64,000 nucleotides of DNA from Clostridium sp. OS1-26 (GCF_030915445.1 NZ_CP133264.1:1116001-1180000); one strand, 5' to 3'; positions 1 to 9,232 are shown, counted from the first letter of the stretch. Notes: generated from the sequence alone by a model not told the origin. Made by a program: numbers and translations.

Positions 1-361
1 TTAAGCTAGTAAAAGCAAGAGCTGCACCTGAATAAGCAAAACAAATAAATCTTGGATTAAAAAACATAAATATTATAGACATTAAGAATATTAAATCCAC
101 TGATGAGCTTTCATCAAACACTATTCCTAAATAAGACATTATAACGCTAGCAAGAGTCCCTGCAAATATTCCAATAACTATTTGAGATATAGTAAGCTCG
201 AAGGGAGTATTTACTCTTTCCCCAATTATCATCCTCTGCATTATAGTGGTTTTTTTATTTTTTCTGTAGAGAATAAAAAATAAAATAATCAAAAAAGTAA
301 CTAGATATGGTTCCGTCAACGCATAAGCTACAGCTCTTAAAGTAGACATCAAAATATTCAT
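1..361 (-). CDS. PDZ/MinJ-like multi-pass membrane protein, N-terminal part only
   Basis: An open frame runs from an ATG at 361 to the window edge without a stop, so only about 120 N-terminal residues are present. A good ribosome binding site (GGAGAGGGGAAA) lies 8-10 bases before the ATG. The residues form several hydrophobic segments with a short basic cytoplasmic stretch (YRKNKKTT). The gene lies immediately downstream of the CtpA protease gene on the same strand, where clostridia usually encode a membrane protein ending in a PDZ domain that resembles the division-site protein MinJ. The PDZ part would lie outside the window, so the family name rests on N-terminal character and gene order. 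Confidence 0.6.
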   Translation of the reverse strand, partial: MNILMSTLRAVAYALTEPYLVTFLIILFFILYRKNKKTTIMQRMIIGERVNTPFELTISQIVIGIFAGTLASVIMSYLGIVFDESSSVDLIFLMSIIFMFFNPRFICFAYSGAALAFTSL

Positions 362-438
362 TCAAAAAATTTCCCCTCTCCGTAAAGTGAAACTTGCGCC
401 AAATAAAGATTTATCTTATCTGACGCGCAAGCAATGAA

Positions 439-463
439 GTTAGACAGAATTATTCTGTCTAAC
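439..463. other. Perfect 12-bp inverted repeat between ctpA and the membrane protein gene
   Basis: Two arms, GTTAGACAGAAT and ATTCTGTCTAAC, are separated by one base. The hairpin lies just past the ctpA stop codon on the minus strand. No strong T-run follows on that strand, so it may be a weak terminator or an RNA-processing or stability hairpin. Confidence 0.4.
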
Positions 464-506
464 TTTAAAATTGAAATATTATATAAAAACGTAAACCAAA
501 TATAAC

Positions 507-1669
507 CTATTTAATTTTGCCTTTTGCTATCTCAAGTGCCTTTGCAAATTGAGGATCCTGGCTTCTGTCATACGGTTTTTGTCTAAGTTCATCTGGATAT
601 TTCACCTCTATATCAGGTTTTATCCCTGTGTGATGTATATTTTCACCATTGGGTGTGTAATATTTTGAAACAGTAACTTTAAGAGCTGTTCCTTCACCAG
701 TATCTAGAATAGTTTGAACTACTCCTTTACCAAAAGTTTTTTCTCCTACTAAAGTTCCAATTTTATAATCTCTTACAGCACCTGAAAATATTTCCGAAGC
801 ACTTGCTGTGCCTCCATTAGTAAGTATAGTTACAGGTAAGCCTTCAGCCACTCCACCTTTAGATTTATATTCCTTTTTATTTTTATATTTATCTATGGTA
901 GAAACTATAACCTTATCCTTAGGAACGAAATTAGAGACCATATCCACACATTCATCAAGTAGCCCACCTGGATTACCTCTTAAATCTATTATTAGTGATT
1001 TCATCCCCTTCGATTGAAGGTCTTGTAATTTATTTGTAAAGTTCTTTGCTGTATTTTCATCAAACATTGTAACCTGCATATATCCTATGTTGCTATCTAT
1101 CATTTCGCCTTTTACTGTAGCTAAATTTATCTTCGCCCTTTTAAGCTTTACATCAAAGGTTCCCTTAGACTCCCTATATAATGTCAATGTAACCTCTGTT
1201 CCATCTTGACCTTTCATTAAAGTTACTGCTTTATCCAGCTCTTTACCAGTTACATCTGTTCCATTTACTTTTTCAATTATATCTTTTGGAAGTATTCCCC
1301 CTTTTTTGCTGGAGAATCTTCAAAAACATCAGCTACAACTATATTGTCATCCTTAGCCTGAACTTGAAGGCCAACACCACTGTAGTTTCCTTCTGTCTGA
1401 ACGTTAAATTCATCATATTCCTTCTTGTTCATAAATACAGTATAGGGATCTTTTAAAGCAGATGTCATTCCTTTAATAGCTCCTTCTACTAAATCTGCAT
1501 CATTAATATTTCCATCATAATATTTATACAAGTCGTTTCTTACTTCAAACAATTTTCCAAACTTTCCTGATTGATTTGATATGTAAGCTTTAGTACCAAA
1601 CAATGTAATCGTATTAGTAATAAGTAGTGCTGCCACTGTACCTGAAATCCACTTTTTTTTACTATTCAA
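507..1669 (-). pseudogene. ctpA: CtpA-type S41 carboxyl-terminal processing protease, apparent -1 frameshift
   Basis: A secreted, membrane-anchored serine protease of the S41 family. The first frame (1669 down to 1277) gives a signal anchor, the S41 N-terminal region and the start of the PDZ domain (EDSPAKKG). The second frame (open from about 1300, ending at 507) carries the rest of the PDZ domain and the protease domain with the Ser/Lys pair in TASASEIF and EKTFGKG. The frames meet at a run of six A and five G at 1296-1307; one more base there restores the expected PDZ text AKKGGILPKDIIEKVNG. The run contains the heptamer A AAA AAG in the right phase for -1 slippage. I prefer the TTG start at 1669, spaced from AGAGGTGG, to the GTG at 1678. 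A sequencing or assembly indel is the simplest explanation. Confidence 0.85.
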
Positions 1670-1785
1670 ATTTTCCACCTCTTTGCTTTAAACCTTATAC
1701 TCTATAGTATTTATATAAACCTTAAATAATTATAACATTAAAAAAAATAAATTTGTAAATTTATTTGTAAAATTTTAATAAAATG

Positions 1786-1810
1786 AGCATGCAGCTAAAT
1801 GCTGCATGCT
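1786..1810. terminator. Terminator hairpin after ftsX
   Basis: Perfect 10-bp stem AGCATGCAGC / GCTGCATGCT with a TAAAT loop, followed by TTTTT on the plus strand and by TCATTTTATT on the minus strand. It separates ftsX from ctpA. Confidence 0.6.
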
Positions 1811-1822
1811 TTTTAAATGAGA

Positions 1823-2713
1823 CTAAACTGCTAAGAATTTTCTTATTGACATAATACTTCCTAAGGAACCTATTACTATGCCTGATACTAAAAACAATCC
1901 TAAAATAGTAGTTAAAACATACTGCGGAGAAACTAATTGAATCATCATTAGCCCTGTTGATGCTTTAACATATGCCATTTTATAAGCATAATATAAAGCT
2001 AAATCTGCAACTGCTCCTCCTACAATTCCTATAATCATACCTTCAATTATAAACGGCCATCTTATAAACCAATCTGTGGCTCCAATATATTTCATTATTC
2101 CTATTTCACGTCTTCTGGAATAAAGTGTTAACTTAATAGTGTTTCCTATTAAAAACAATGAAACTCCTATTAGCACTATAAATATAATACTTCCAACCCA
2201 CTTTATTGTTCTTGTTATAGCTAAAAGTTTATCTACAACTTCTCTTCCATCTTTTATTGTATCTATACCTTCTAATCCTTTAATGCCATTAACAACAGCT
2301 GATACAACCTCTGGCTTTTGAACCTTAATTACATATGAATTAGGCATAGGGTTGTCTTTTTCAAGCCCATCTACAAGGCTTTTATTTTGATCTCCTAATT
2401 GTTTTTTAAATTTATCCATAGCTTGAGCCTTACTTTCGTATGTAACCTCAACGACTCCATCAACAGCTTTTATTTTTTTCTCTAATTCACTTTGCTGCTT
2501 TGTCGTAATATTATCTTTTAGGAACACCTTAACCTCAACTTTTGATTCAACTTCTAGTATCCCTTGTTTAACATTTAATATAGTAAGAAGAAATATACCT
2601 AGAATAAATAATGTAGCTGCAACAGTTGCTGCTGATGCCGTACTTATAGTTTTGTTTCTTCTTAAACTTTTTAATGAATCTTGTATAAAAAACTTTATTG
2701 TACTAATCCTCAT
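1823..2713 (-). CDS. ftsX: Cell-division ABC transporter permease FtsX
   Basis: 296 residues with the FtsX plan: a cytoplasmic N-terminus, a first membrane helix at about 25-45, a large extracytoplasmic domain (about 50-170), then three membrane helices in the FtsX/MacB-like permease domain. Family text such as SRRREIGIMKYIGATDWFIRW is visible before the second loop. FtsX couples FtsE ATP hydrolysis to activation of peptidoglycan hydrolases outside the membrane; in Gram-positives these are often CwlO/PcsB-type. Its start lies 11 bases inside the ftsE 3' end, so the pair is translationally coupled. Confidence 0.95.
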   Translation of the reverse strand: MRISTIKFFIQDSLKSLRRNKTISTASAATVAATLFILGIFLLTILNVKQGILEVESKVEVKVFLKDNITTKQQSELEKKIKAVDGVVEVTYESKAQAMDKFKKQLGDQNKSLVDGLEKDNPMPNSYVIKVQKPEVVSAVVNGIKGLEGIDTIKDGREVVDKLLAITRTIKWVGSIIFIVLIGVSLFLIGNTIKLTLYSRRREIGIMKYIGATDWFIRWPFIIEGMIIGIVGGAVADLALYYAYKMAYVKASTGLMMIQLVSPQYVLTTILGLFLVSGIVIGSLGSIMSIRKFLAV

Positions 2714-3389
2714 ATCCGTAAGCCCCCCTTTGCTCGTCTCTTACAATTATTCCTTTTTCAACGGCTATAACTCTTTTTCTCATGTTATCAACTATGTCTT
2801 TAGCATGAGTGGCCATAAGAATGGTTGTACCTGCATGGTTTATGTCATTTAATGTTTCCATTATATCCATTGCTGTTTCTGGGTCTAGGTTTCCAGTAGG
2901 CTCGTCCGCAATTAATATAGCTGGATTATTAACTATCGCCCTGGCTAATGATACTCTTTGTTGTTCCCCACCTGATAACTCATGAGGGAATGCTTTATAT
3001 TTATTTGCTAGTCCAACTAATGAAAGAACCATAGGAACTTTTTTTCTTATTTCTCTTAAAGGAGCTTCTACTACTCTCATTGCGAAAGCTACATTCTCAT
3101 ATACATTTAGAGTAGGTATTAACCTAAAATCCTGAAAAACTACTCCTATCTTTCTTCTATAGTAAGGTATTTCTTTTCTTTTTAAGTTAGTTATATCTAA
3201 ATCATTTATTACTATATTCCCATTTGTAGGTTGGACTTCTTTCAAAAGCATCTTTATAAAAGTAGACTTACCTGCTCCACTTGGCCCAACTAAAAATACG
3301 AATTCACCTTTTTCTATTTTTACATTTATGTTTGATAAAGCAAACACATTATTGTTATATACTTTACTCACATTTTTAAATTCTATCAT
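2703..3389 (-). CDS. ftsE: Cell-division ABC transporter ATP-binding protein FtsE
   Basis: 228 residues, a standard FtsE length. Walker A is GPSGAGKST near residue 36, the Q-loop is VVFQDFRLI, the ABC signature is LSGGEQQRVS, and Walker B is ILIADEPTGNLD. It is a cytoplasmic ATPase that pairs with FtsX. It is the first gene of the ftsE-ftsX pair, preceded by the Shine-Dalgarno sequence GGAGATG. Confidence 0.96.
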   Translation of the reverse strand: MIEFKNVSKVYNNNVFALSNINVKIEKGEFVFLVGPSGAGKSTFIKMLLKEVQPTNGNIVINDLDITNLKRKEIPYYRRKIGVVFQDFRLIPTLNVYENVAFAMRVVEAPLREIRKKVPMVLSLVGLANKYKAFPHELSGGEQQRVSLARAIVNNPAILIADEPTGNLDPETAMDIMETLNDINHAGTTILMATHAKDIVDNMRKRVIAVEKGIIVRDEQRGAYGYED

Positions 3390-3539
3390 CAGAACATCTC
3401 CTTATATATATAAGCTTTCGATTTTTTTCACGTAACTATGTTCATTATAACATAATAAGACATGAAATAAATATTATATTCTATTAAATTATTATTAACA
3501 GCAAAAAAAGCACATGTAATTGAGTTATATTCAACCGCA

Positions 3540-3672
3540 TATGCCATATATATGTATTAACAGACACTTAAGGCATCTTCAAAAAAGTAACTAGTCAGTA
3601 TGCTAGTCTATTTTGCGTCATACTGCGTCTGCAGAACCCTTAGATAGTGCCGACTATCTAAGGGTTCTGTTT
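3540..3672. repeat. Dispersed clostridial repeat ending in a 17-bp perfect hairpin
   Basis: The stretch ends in a hairpin at 3632-3669 whose 17-bp arms begin CAGAACCCTTAGATAGT. TTTTATT follows on the plus strand, so it could also act as a terminator against transcription from the left. On the minus strand it lies between yitT and ftsE. Words such as AAAATAG, AGTTA and AAGATGC recur in the same order at 4619-4715, which suggests two diverged copies of one repeat on either side of yitT. Confidence 0.45.
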
Positions 3673-3678
3673 TATTGT

Positions 3679-4533
3679 TTAATGATCTGATACAATGTCC
3701 TTAAAGCCTTCTCCTAAAACTTCATGTGCATCACTTACCGTAATAAATGCTTTTGCGTCAATTTCTTTTATATAATTTCTCAATTTTACAAGTTCTTTTC
3801 TTCCTAGCACAGTATAAAGAATATATGTATCTTCTTTAGTATACCCCCCTCTACCATGTAGAATAGTACAACCTCGTTCCAACTCTTCTATTATGAATTT
3901 ACTTATTATATCGTTTTTTGTGCTTATAACCATTATTTGTTTTGAGACGTTGAGTCCTTCTATAACCATATCTATTACAAACCCATTTATAATAACAGCT
4001 AACAGAGCATACATACCTGCATCAGCACCAAAAGAAAAAGCTGCAAAAATTGTTATAATAAAGTCTACTATCAAAAGTGACTTTCCTATATCTAAATGTA
4101 AAAACTTATTAAGTATTTTTGCCAGTATATCAGTTCCACCGGTAGAGGCATTTTGATTAAGCACTATTCCTAGCCCTATTCCAGATATAAAAGTGCCAAA
4201 TATAGATGCCAACATTAGGTTTCTTGTGATTGCTATGTTTGGAGTCATAATTCTATCCATAATCCATATTGTCCCCGAAAGACTTAAACTTGTGTAAATA
4301 GTTTTAGCACCAAACTGATTCCCTATAACAATAAATGCAACTACGAATAATATTGCATCCATAATTAGCATTAAAAGGCCTATAGGAAGACTGGGAATAA
4401 AATAATTTATTATTATTGCTGCTCCAGAAATTCCACCTGCTGCAATTTTATTTGGTGCTAAAAAAAACTTTATACCTATTGCAACTAATAAAATACCTAT
4501 TGTAATTAAAGTATATTCCTTAATAGTTCTCAT
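3679..4533 (-). CDS. YitT family membrane protein with C-terminal DUF2179 domain
   Basis: 284 residues. About five hydrophobic helices fill the first 200 residues and include the family signature (APNKIAAGGISGAA; GTDILAKIL). A soluble C-terminal DUF2179 domain follows (about 220-275, including GCTILHGRGGYT). Members are inner-membrane proteins of uncertain transport function; some have been linked to amino-acid or organic-acid movement. The gene stands alone between two repeat-like intergenic stretches, and nothing in its surroundings shows a substrate. Confidence 0.88.
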   Translation of the reverse strand: MRTIKEYTLITIGILLVAIGIKFFLAPNKIAAGGISGAAIIINYFIPSLPIGLLMLIMDAILFVVAFIVIGNQFGAKTIYTSLSLSGTIWIMDRIMTPNIAITRNLMLASIFGTFISGIGLGIVLNQNASTGGTDILAKILNKFLHLDIGKSLLIVDFIITIFAAFSFGADAGMYALLAVIINGFVIDMVIEGLNVSKQIMVISTKNDIISKFIIEELERGCTILHGRGGYTKEDTYILYTVLGRKELVKLRNYIKEIDAKAFITVSDAHEVLGEGFKDIVSDH

Positions 4534-4618
4534 ATTTCCGACCCCGCTACTATAATAAAATTTAAAAGTTGAAAAATCTTACTAAAGCTAATTATTCCCT
4601 ATTTTTAAATTTTATATT

Positions 4619-4715
4619 AGGAATCTGCAAGAAAATAGCAAGTTAAAGATGCGACGTATATTTTGTGCCAGACAAGGAAGCAGGTTCCGCAGATAGTGAA
4701 CCCTATCTAAAGAAA
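4619..4715. repeat. Possible second, diverged copy of the 3540-3672 repeat
   Basis: It carries AGATAGTGAACCCTATCT (an imperfect hairpin) and the words AAAATAGCAAGTTAAAGATGC, which match parts of the 3540-3672 repeat read on the opposite strand. The match is by eye and discontinuous. Confidence 0.3.
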
Positions 4716-4746
4716 AACGATGATATAAATTACTATATCATCGTTT
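4716..4746 (-). terminator. Terminator of the transketolase operon
   Basis: A 13-bp stem starting AAACGATGATATA, followed on the minus strand by TTTTTCTTT, directly after the stop codon of the second transketolase subunit. Confidence 0.8.
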
Positions 4747-4765
4747 AAATTCAATTATTATTGAG

Positions 4766-5707
4766 TTATTTTAGAGTAAGACCTTTCTTAACAGCTTTAA
4801 CAATATCATCAGCAGTTAATCCATATGCCTTTAGAAGTTCTGCTGGTTTTCCGCTTTCTCCAAAAGTATCCTTAACACCTACTCTTACTACTGGTGTAGG
4901 TTGATTTTCGCTTAAGACTTCACAAACAGCAGATCCTAATCCACCTATTATGCTATGTTCTTCTGCAGTTATAACTACTCCTGTTTCTCTCGCAGCCTTT
5001 ATAATTGCTTCTTTATCTATAGGTTTTATAGTATGTATGTTTATAACCTTAACTTTTATTCCTTCTTCTGCTAATGTGTTATATGCTTCTAGTGCCGCAT
5101 CTACCATTATTCCAGTTGCAATAATTGCAGCATCTTTTCCTTCTCTTAATGTTATAGCTTTACCTATTTCAAACTTGTATTCTGAATTATCATTGATAAC
5201 AGGTACTCCAGATCTTCCAAGTCTTACATAGCAAGGTCCTTTATATTCAGTTATTGCCCTAATTGCAGCTTCTGTTTCTACAGCATCACTTGGACTTATA
5301 ACTGTCATGTTTGGTAAACTTCTCATTAGTGATATATCTTCAATTGATTGGTGTGATGCACCATCTTCTCCTACTGTAATTCCTGCATGCGTAGCACATA
5401 TCTTTACATTTAATTCAGGATAACAAATTGAATTTCTTATTTGCTCAAAAGCTCTACCACTAGCAAATACAGCAAAAGTACTTACAAAAGGTATCTTATC
5501 ACAAGTAGACATACCAGCAGCTACAGTAACCATATTACCTTCTGCTATTCCCATATTTATAAATCTTTCTGGACAAACTTTCTTAAAATCAGCTGTCTTA
5601 GTTGACTTAGATAAATCTGCATCAAATACAACTATTTTTTCATTTTCTTGACCTAATTTTGCTAAAGCCTTTCCATATGCTTCTCTTGTTGCTATTTTGT
5701 TAGCCAT
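4766..5707 (-). CDS. Transketolase, C-terminal subunit
   Basis: 313 residues covering the pyrimidine-binding domain (about 1-165) and the C-terminal transketolase domain (about 185-305). Recognisable text includes the glutamate-containing GIAEGNMVTVAAG, HAGITVGEDGASHQS and TAEEHSIIGGLGSAV. With the N-terminal subunit it should form a split thiamine-diphosphate transketolase that moves two-carbon units in the non-oxidative pentose phosphate pathway. The start codon overlaps the last base of the upstream gene, so the two are translationally coupled. Split transketolases are common in clostridia. DXP synthase is a relative, but a split 313/274-residue pair fits transketolase better. Confidence 0.93.
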   Translation of the reverse strand: MANKIATREAYGKALAKLGQENEKIVVFDADLSKSTKTADFKKVCPERFINMGIAEGNMVTVAAGMSTCDKIPFVSTFAVFASGRAFEQIRNSICYPELNVKICATHAGITVGEDGASHQSIEDISLMRSLPNMTVISPSDAVETEAAIRAITEYKGPCYVRLGRSGVPVINDNSEYKFEIGKAITLREGKDAAIIATGIMVDAALEAYNTLAEEGIKVKVINIHTIKPIDKEAIIKAARETGVVITAEEHSIIGGLGSAVCEVLSENQPTPVVRVGVKDTFGESGKPAELLKAYGLTADDIVKAVKKGLTLK

Positions 5708-6531
5708 TATTCTTCACCTCCGAGTTCATCTAAAGCTTTTTTGCATTGTTCTGCACTTGGTGCATTTCCGTGCCAACCTGCTTCATTTTCCATGAAGGAT
5801 ACACCTTTACCCTTCACAGTTTTACAAACTATTACTGTTGGTTTTTCTTTTACAGTTTTTGCTGCCTCAATTGCATTAATTAATTGCTCAATATTATGGC
5901 CATCTACCTCTGCAACATTCCATCTAAAAGCTCTAAATTTATCAGCAATTGGTTCTGCCGACATTACTTCTTGAATAGGACCATCTATTTGAAGTCCATT
6001 ATAATCAATAAATGCTATTAAATTATCTAATTTATAATGAGCGGCTGACATAGCAGCTTCCCAAACTTGACCTTCTTCTAATTCACCATCACCTAATAGT
6101 GCAAAAACTCTATAGTCTTTTTTATCTATTTTTCCCGCTAACGCCATTCCAACTGCTGCTGAAATACCTTGACCTAATGAACCAGTGGACATATCTACTC
6201 CTGGAACTTCATTCATGTTTGGATGTCCTTGAAGTATTGAGCCAAGCTTTCTAAGTTTTTTTAATTCTTCTGCATCAAAAAATCCTCTTCTAGCAAGTGC
6301 ACTATATAGTACTGGAGCAGCGTGTCCTTTAGAAAGAACAAATCTATCCCTATCTAAATCCCTTGCTTTTTCAGGATCTATGTTCATTTGATTAAAATAT
6401 AAAGTAGTTAAAATTTCTGTCGCTGATAAGGAACCACCAGGGTGACCTGAACTTGACTCTGTTAACATTTTTATAATATCTTTTCTAATTACGTTTGCTA
6501 CTTGCTTGAGCTCCTCTAAGTTCTTTTTCAC
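5707..6531 (-). CDS. Transketolase, N-terminal subunit
   Basis: 274 residues, the thiamine-diphosphate-binding half of a split transketolase. The diphosphate and metal motif is GDGELEEGQVWEAAMSAAH with the asparagine in IDYNGLQIDG; substrate-site histidines lie in SSGHPGGSLS and SKGHAAPVLY. It starts at a GTG preceded by AGGAGGTTGAGATT. It is the first gene of the two-gene operon. Confidence 0.93.
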   Translation of the reverse strand: MKKNLEELKQVANVIRKDIIKMLTESSSGHPGGSLSATEILTTLYFNQMNIDPEKARDLDRDRFVLSKGHAAPVLYSALARRGFFDAEELKKLRKLGSILQGHPNMNEVPGVDMSTGSLGQGISAAVGMALAGKIDKKDYRVFALLGDGELEEGQVWEAAMSAAHYKLDNLIAFIDYNGLQIDGPIQEVMSAEPIADKFRAFRWNVAEVDGHNIEQLINAIEAAKTVKEKPTVIVCKTVKGKGVSFMENEAGWHGNAPSAEQCKKALDELGGEE

Positions 6532-6710
6532 AATCTCAACCTCCTATAATAAAGCTTACGTTTAAAAAATTCTTCTACTATTTTACCACAAAAAACTTTT
6601 TTATATATAATAAAGGCGGCAAAATTTTTGCAACCTTTCATTTTATCCTATTTCTACTTAGCTACATATATATATATGCGAGTATATATATGATACTAAT
6701 GCTAATAAAA

Positions 6711-6733
6711 AAACACGACAAATTGTCGTGTTT
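6711..6733 (-). terminator. Terminator of the alr-ndoA cluster
   Basis: Stem AAACACGACA / TGTCGTGTTT with a short loop, followed by a run of seven T on the minus strand, 12 bases after the ndoA stop codon. Confidence 0.85.
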
Positions 6734-6744
6734 AAATATATTAT

Positions 6745-7095
6745 TTACTGTAAACCTACGCTTATTAAAAGCGCCTCATCTACTTTTCTCATATCGTCAT
6801 CGGTCATATGACCTATTTTCTCTTTTAATCTTCTTTTATCTAAAGTTCTTATTTGTTCAAGCAAAACTACAGAATCTTTATTAAGTCCATAAGCCTCTGA
6901 TGAAATTTCAACATGTGTTGGTAGTTTTGCCTTATTTATCTGTGAAGTAATTGCTGCTACTATAACAGTAGGGCTATATTTGTTACCAACATCATTTTGA
7001 ATAATGATTACTGGCCTTATTCCACCCTGTTCTGAACCCACTACTGGGCTTAAGTCAGCATAAAATATATCTCCTCTTTTCACTATAGTGGTCAT
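6745..7095 (-). CDS. ndoA: mRNA interferase toxin NdoA (EndoA, MazF/PemK family)
   Basis: 116 residues, nearly the textbook length. The N-terminus ([20 protein letters not shown], then RPVIIIQND) is the MazF-type RNase core with the conserved arginine, and [15 protein letters not shown] follows. Members cut single-stranded mRNA at short sites; Bacillus EndoA prefers UACAU. The gene overlaps the antitoxin gene by about 40 bases, so toxin and antitoxin are coupled. Gene order after alr matches Bacillus subtilis (alr, ndoAI, ndoA). Confidence 0.95.
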   Translation of the reverse strand: MTTIVKRGDIFYADLSPVVGSEQGGIRPVIIIQNDVGNKYSPTVIVAAITSQINKAKLPTHVEISSEAYGLNKDSVVLLEQIRTLDKRRLKEKIGHMTDDDMRKVDEALLISVGLQ

Positions 7096-7375
7096 CAGCT
7101 AAATCACACTCCGAAAGCTTCGCTTCATATTCTTTAAATTCTTTCATGTCACTTGCAAAGCCCATTTCTGCAAACTCAAGATTGAGTTGAGCCATTTCTT
7201 TATATCCTTTTTCCATTTGTTCTATAATATTTAACCTTTTTTTCTCTTTAATATATAATATGATAGCTTCCCTAATAAATTCACTTCTTTTTTTGCAATC
7301 TTCCTCAAGTGCCTTATTAAATTCATTGTATAGTGTTTCTGAGAGGTTTACCACTAATCTCTTTGAATTTGACAT
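7055..7375 (-). CDS. ndoAI: Antitoxin NdoAI (EndoAI, ribbon-helix-helix, MazE-like)
   Basis: 106 residues from the ATG at 7375, which has a strong AGGAGG site 10-11 bases upstream; an upstream in-frame start at 7423 has no such site. The N-terminus ([20 protein letters not shown]) is a ribbon-helix-helix DNA-binding fold, followed by a helix rich in E and K and a C-terminal tail that would bind the toxin. It neutralises NdoA and probably autorepresses the pair. Its 3' end overlaps ndoA. Confidence 0.9.
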   Translation of the reverse strand: MSNSKRLVVNLSETLYNEFNKALEEDCKKRSEFIREAIILYIKEKKRLNIIEQMEKGYKEMAQLNLEFAEMGFASDMKEFKEYEAKLSECDLADDHYSEKRRYILC

Positions 7376-7423
7376 ATAAAAATTAATACCTCCTATTAAC
7401 CTAAGCGAAAGATATGTACACAC

Positions 7424-7724
7424 AAATTATAATCCTAAAACTGTCAGCATGTCAAAGAAATTATCCGTAATTTCACCATTTTTCTACTTGTACTTTTACA
7501 CATAATTTCTTATTTTTACAAGTTCATTATGTATATTGCCATATGTATCTTAGCTTATTATGTGTCTCGCATTATAATTAATAGTTAAAATGTAAATTCA
7601 AGTATATTTTATCATAAAAATTAATTTGAAAACTACTTTTTAAGATTAGTTTAAAATAATATATTAGTATATTATACAAAGCATTAATTTTATATACATC
7701 ATTTATGACAATTGACAATAGGAG
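7424..7724. other. AT-rich intergenic stretch, no gene seen
   Basis: No credible open frame on either strand and no recognised RNA motif. It holds the leader of ndoAI on the minus strand. Confidence 0.5.
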
Positions 7725-7885
7725 ATATACAGCTAACAAATATTAAATGAAACTCCTTCTCCCTTCGTCGAATGAGTACACAGAGTGTAAGCGACTATCG
7801 CCAAATCAAAGATTCGGGATATCTGCTTAACCGATTCGCACAAAATCATAGATTTTGGCTCTCTGCTTAATTATTAGCTGTATAT
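7725..7885. repeat. 161-bp element bounded by 12-bp perfect inverted repeats (MITE-like)
   Basis: The ends are ATATACAGCTAA (7725-7736) and TTAGCTGTATAT (7874-7885). The inside holds small palindromes such as AAAATCATAGATTTT and a GAAACTCC...GAGTA hairpin-like module, and it is richer in GC than the surroundings. Similar modules (AAATCTATGATTT, GAAACTCC, CGAxTAxxxAAATCxAAGATT) occur inside the P1 arm of the glmS ribozyme at 47680-47847. It lies 13 bases past the alr stop codon and could also act as a structured 3' end for that mRNA. Confidence 0.5.
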
Positions 7886-7897
7886 GTTTTATTTTAC

Positions 7898-9058
7898 TTA
7901 TACGTAATTTTTTATCTTTATTATCTGTCCATTTTCTATATAAACTCTTGGAACCCTTTTGCTTACCATACATATTACTTCATAATTTATAGTTCCTAAA
8001 ATAGCTGCCATATCATCAGCATTGAACTTTAAGTTTCCGTCACTACCCATAAGTATAATCTCATCTCCTACTTTTACATCGCCTACATCAGTGACATCTA
8101 TCATACACTGATCCATACATATATTACCAACTACTGGTGCAAATTTACCGTTAATTATTACCTTTGCTTTTCCCGACATCATTCTAGTATATCCATCAGC
8201 ATATCCAATAGGTAACGTAGCAATTATGCTCTTTCTCTCAGTTCTAAATTTTCTTCCATATCCAATATACTCACCTTTCTCTAATGTCTTTACATGCACA
8301 ACATTTGCTTTCCATGTCATAACAGGCTTTATGCTTAATTGATTTTTATCTACTTCGTTCGAAGGATAGTATCCATACAATATTATTCCTGGCCTTGTCC
8401 CGTCGTAATGAGTTTCTGGAAGTTCCATTATAGCTGCGCTATTAGCTATATCTCTCATATTTATTTTTATATTCTTGCCGATTAATTTTTCATAAAACCA
8501 ATTGTATTTCTCAAACTGCATATTTGAGTAGCTCTTATCAGCTTCATCAGCAGTACAAAAATGAGAGAATAATCCTTCTATTTCTATATTAGGCAACTTG
8601 CTTATTTTATGTATTTCCTCAACACTTTCCTCGCTTGGTAAAAATCCTATTCTTCCCATGCCAGTATCTATAACTATATGAATTTTAATTGTCTTTCCTT
8701 TAGATTGAGCTATATTAGACAAGGTTAAAGCATACTCATAGGAAGAAACTGCTGGTTCGATATCATATTTTATCAAATCATCTGATAGAGTTTCAGGAGT
8801 AAGTCCCAAGATCATTATAGGACACTTAATACCACTTTTTCTTAATTCTACACCTTCGGTTAAAACAGCTACTGCAAGTCTTGTAGCTCCGTTTTGTAAA
8901 AGTATTGGTGCTACTTCGACAGCCCCATGTCCATAAGCATCCGCTTTTACAACTCCAATTAGTTCCTTGCTTTTAACTTTTTCTCTAATCTGCCTGATAT
9001 TATACACAAGGTTGTCTAAATTAATTTCTGCCCATACAGGCCTAAAGTCTCTAAACAT
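7898..9058 (-). CDS. alr: Alanine racemase
   Basis: 386 residues from the ATG at 9058, which follows GGGGGGTAATAAC; an in-frame GTG at 9073 lies inside that Shine-Dalgarno sequence and is less likely. The PLP lysine is in GVVKADAYGHGA near residue 35 and the catalytic tyrosine region is YIGYGRKFRTER near residue 260. GRIGFLPSE and the C-terminal beta domain (VGNICMDQCMIDVT) are intact. It interconverts L- and D-alanine for peptidoglycan and, in spore formers, affects alanine-triggered germination. It follows the gerS/ydcC-like lipoprotein gene. Confidence 0.96.
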   Translation of the reverse strand: MFRDFRPVWAEINLDNLVYNIRQIREKVKSKELIGVVKADAYGHGAVEVAPILLQNGATRLAVAVLTEGVELRKSGIKCPIMILGLTPETLSDDLIKYDIEPAVSSYEYALTLSNIAQSKGKTIKIHIVIDTGMGRIGFLPSEESVEEIHKISKLPNIEIEGLFSHFCTADEADKSYSNMQFEKYNWFYEKLIGKNIKINMRDIANSAAIMELPETHYDGTRPGIILYGYYPSNEVDKNQLSIKPVMTWKANVVHVKTLEKGEYIGYGRKFRTERKSIIATLPIGYADGYTRMMSGKAKVIINGKFAPVVGNICMDQCMIDVTDVGDVKVGDEIILMGSDGNLKFNADDMAAILGTINYEVICMVSKRVPRVYIENGQIIKIKNYV

Positions 9059-9232
9059 GTTATTACCCCCCACGTTTTTATTTACGATAAAGTAGCTAAT
9101 AAATTATAATTGAACTTTTCCCCTACGAGTTAATTATACATTATTTTTAATAATTATATAATTGTGATTTTAAAAAATTTTTATTTTATTCAAAATAATG
9201 TGACACAAAATTTCTACAGGTTAAAATTCTAA

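Noticed and set aside
808..1017. Short plus-strand ORFs opposite ctpA, ftsX, glmM and other genes
   Set aside because: They are antisense frames across well-identified minus-strand genes and have no ribosome binding sites or family resemblance.
1290..1310. Functional programmed frameshift in ctpA
   Set aside because: Four other genes need the same one-base change at homopolymers, so an assembly-type cause is more likely; listed only as a low-interest finding.
7376..7423. NdoAI starting at 7423
   Set aside because: No ribosome binding site there, while AGGAGG precedes the ATG at 7375.
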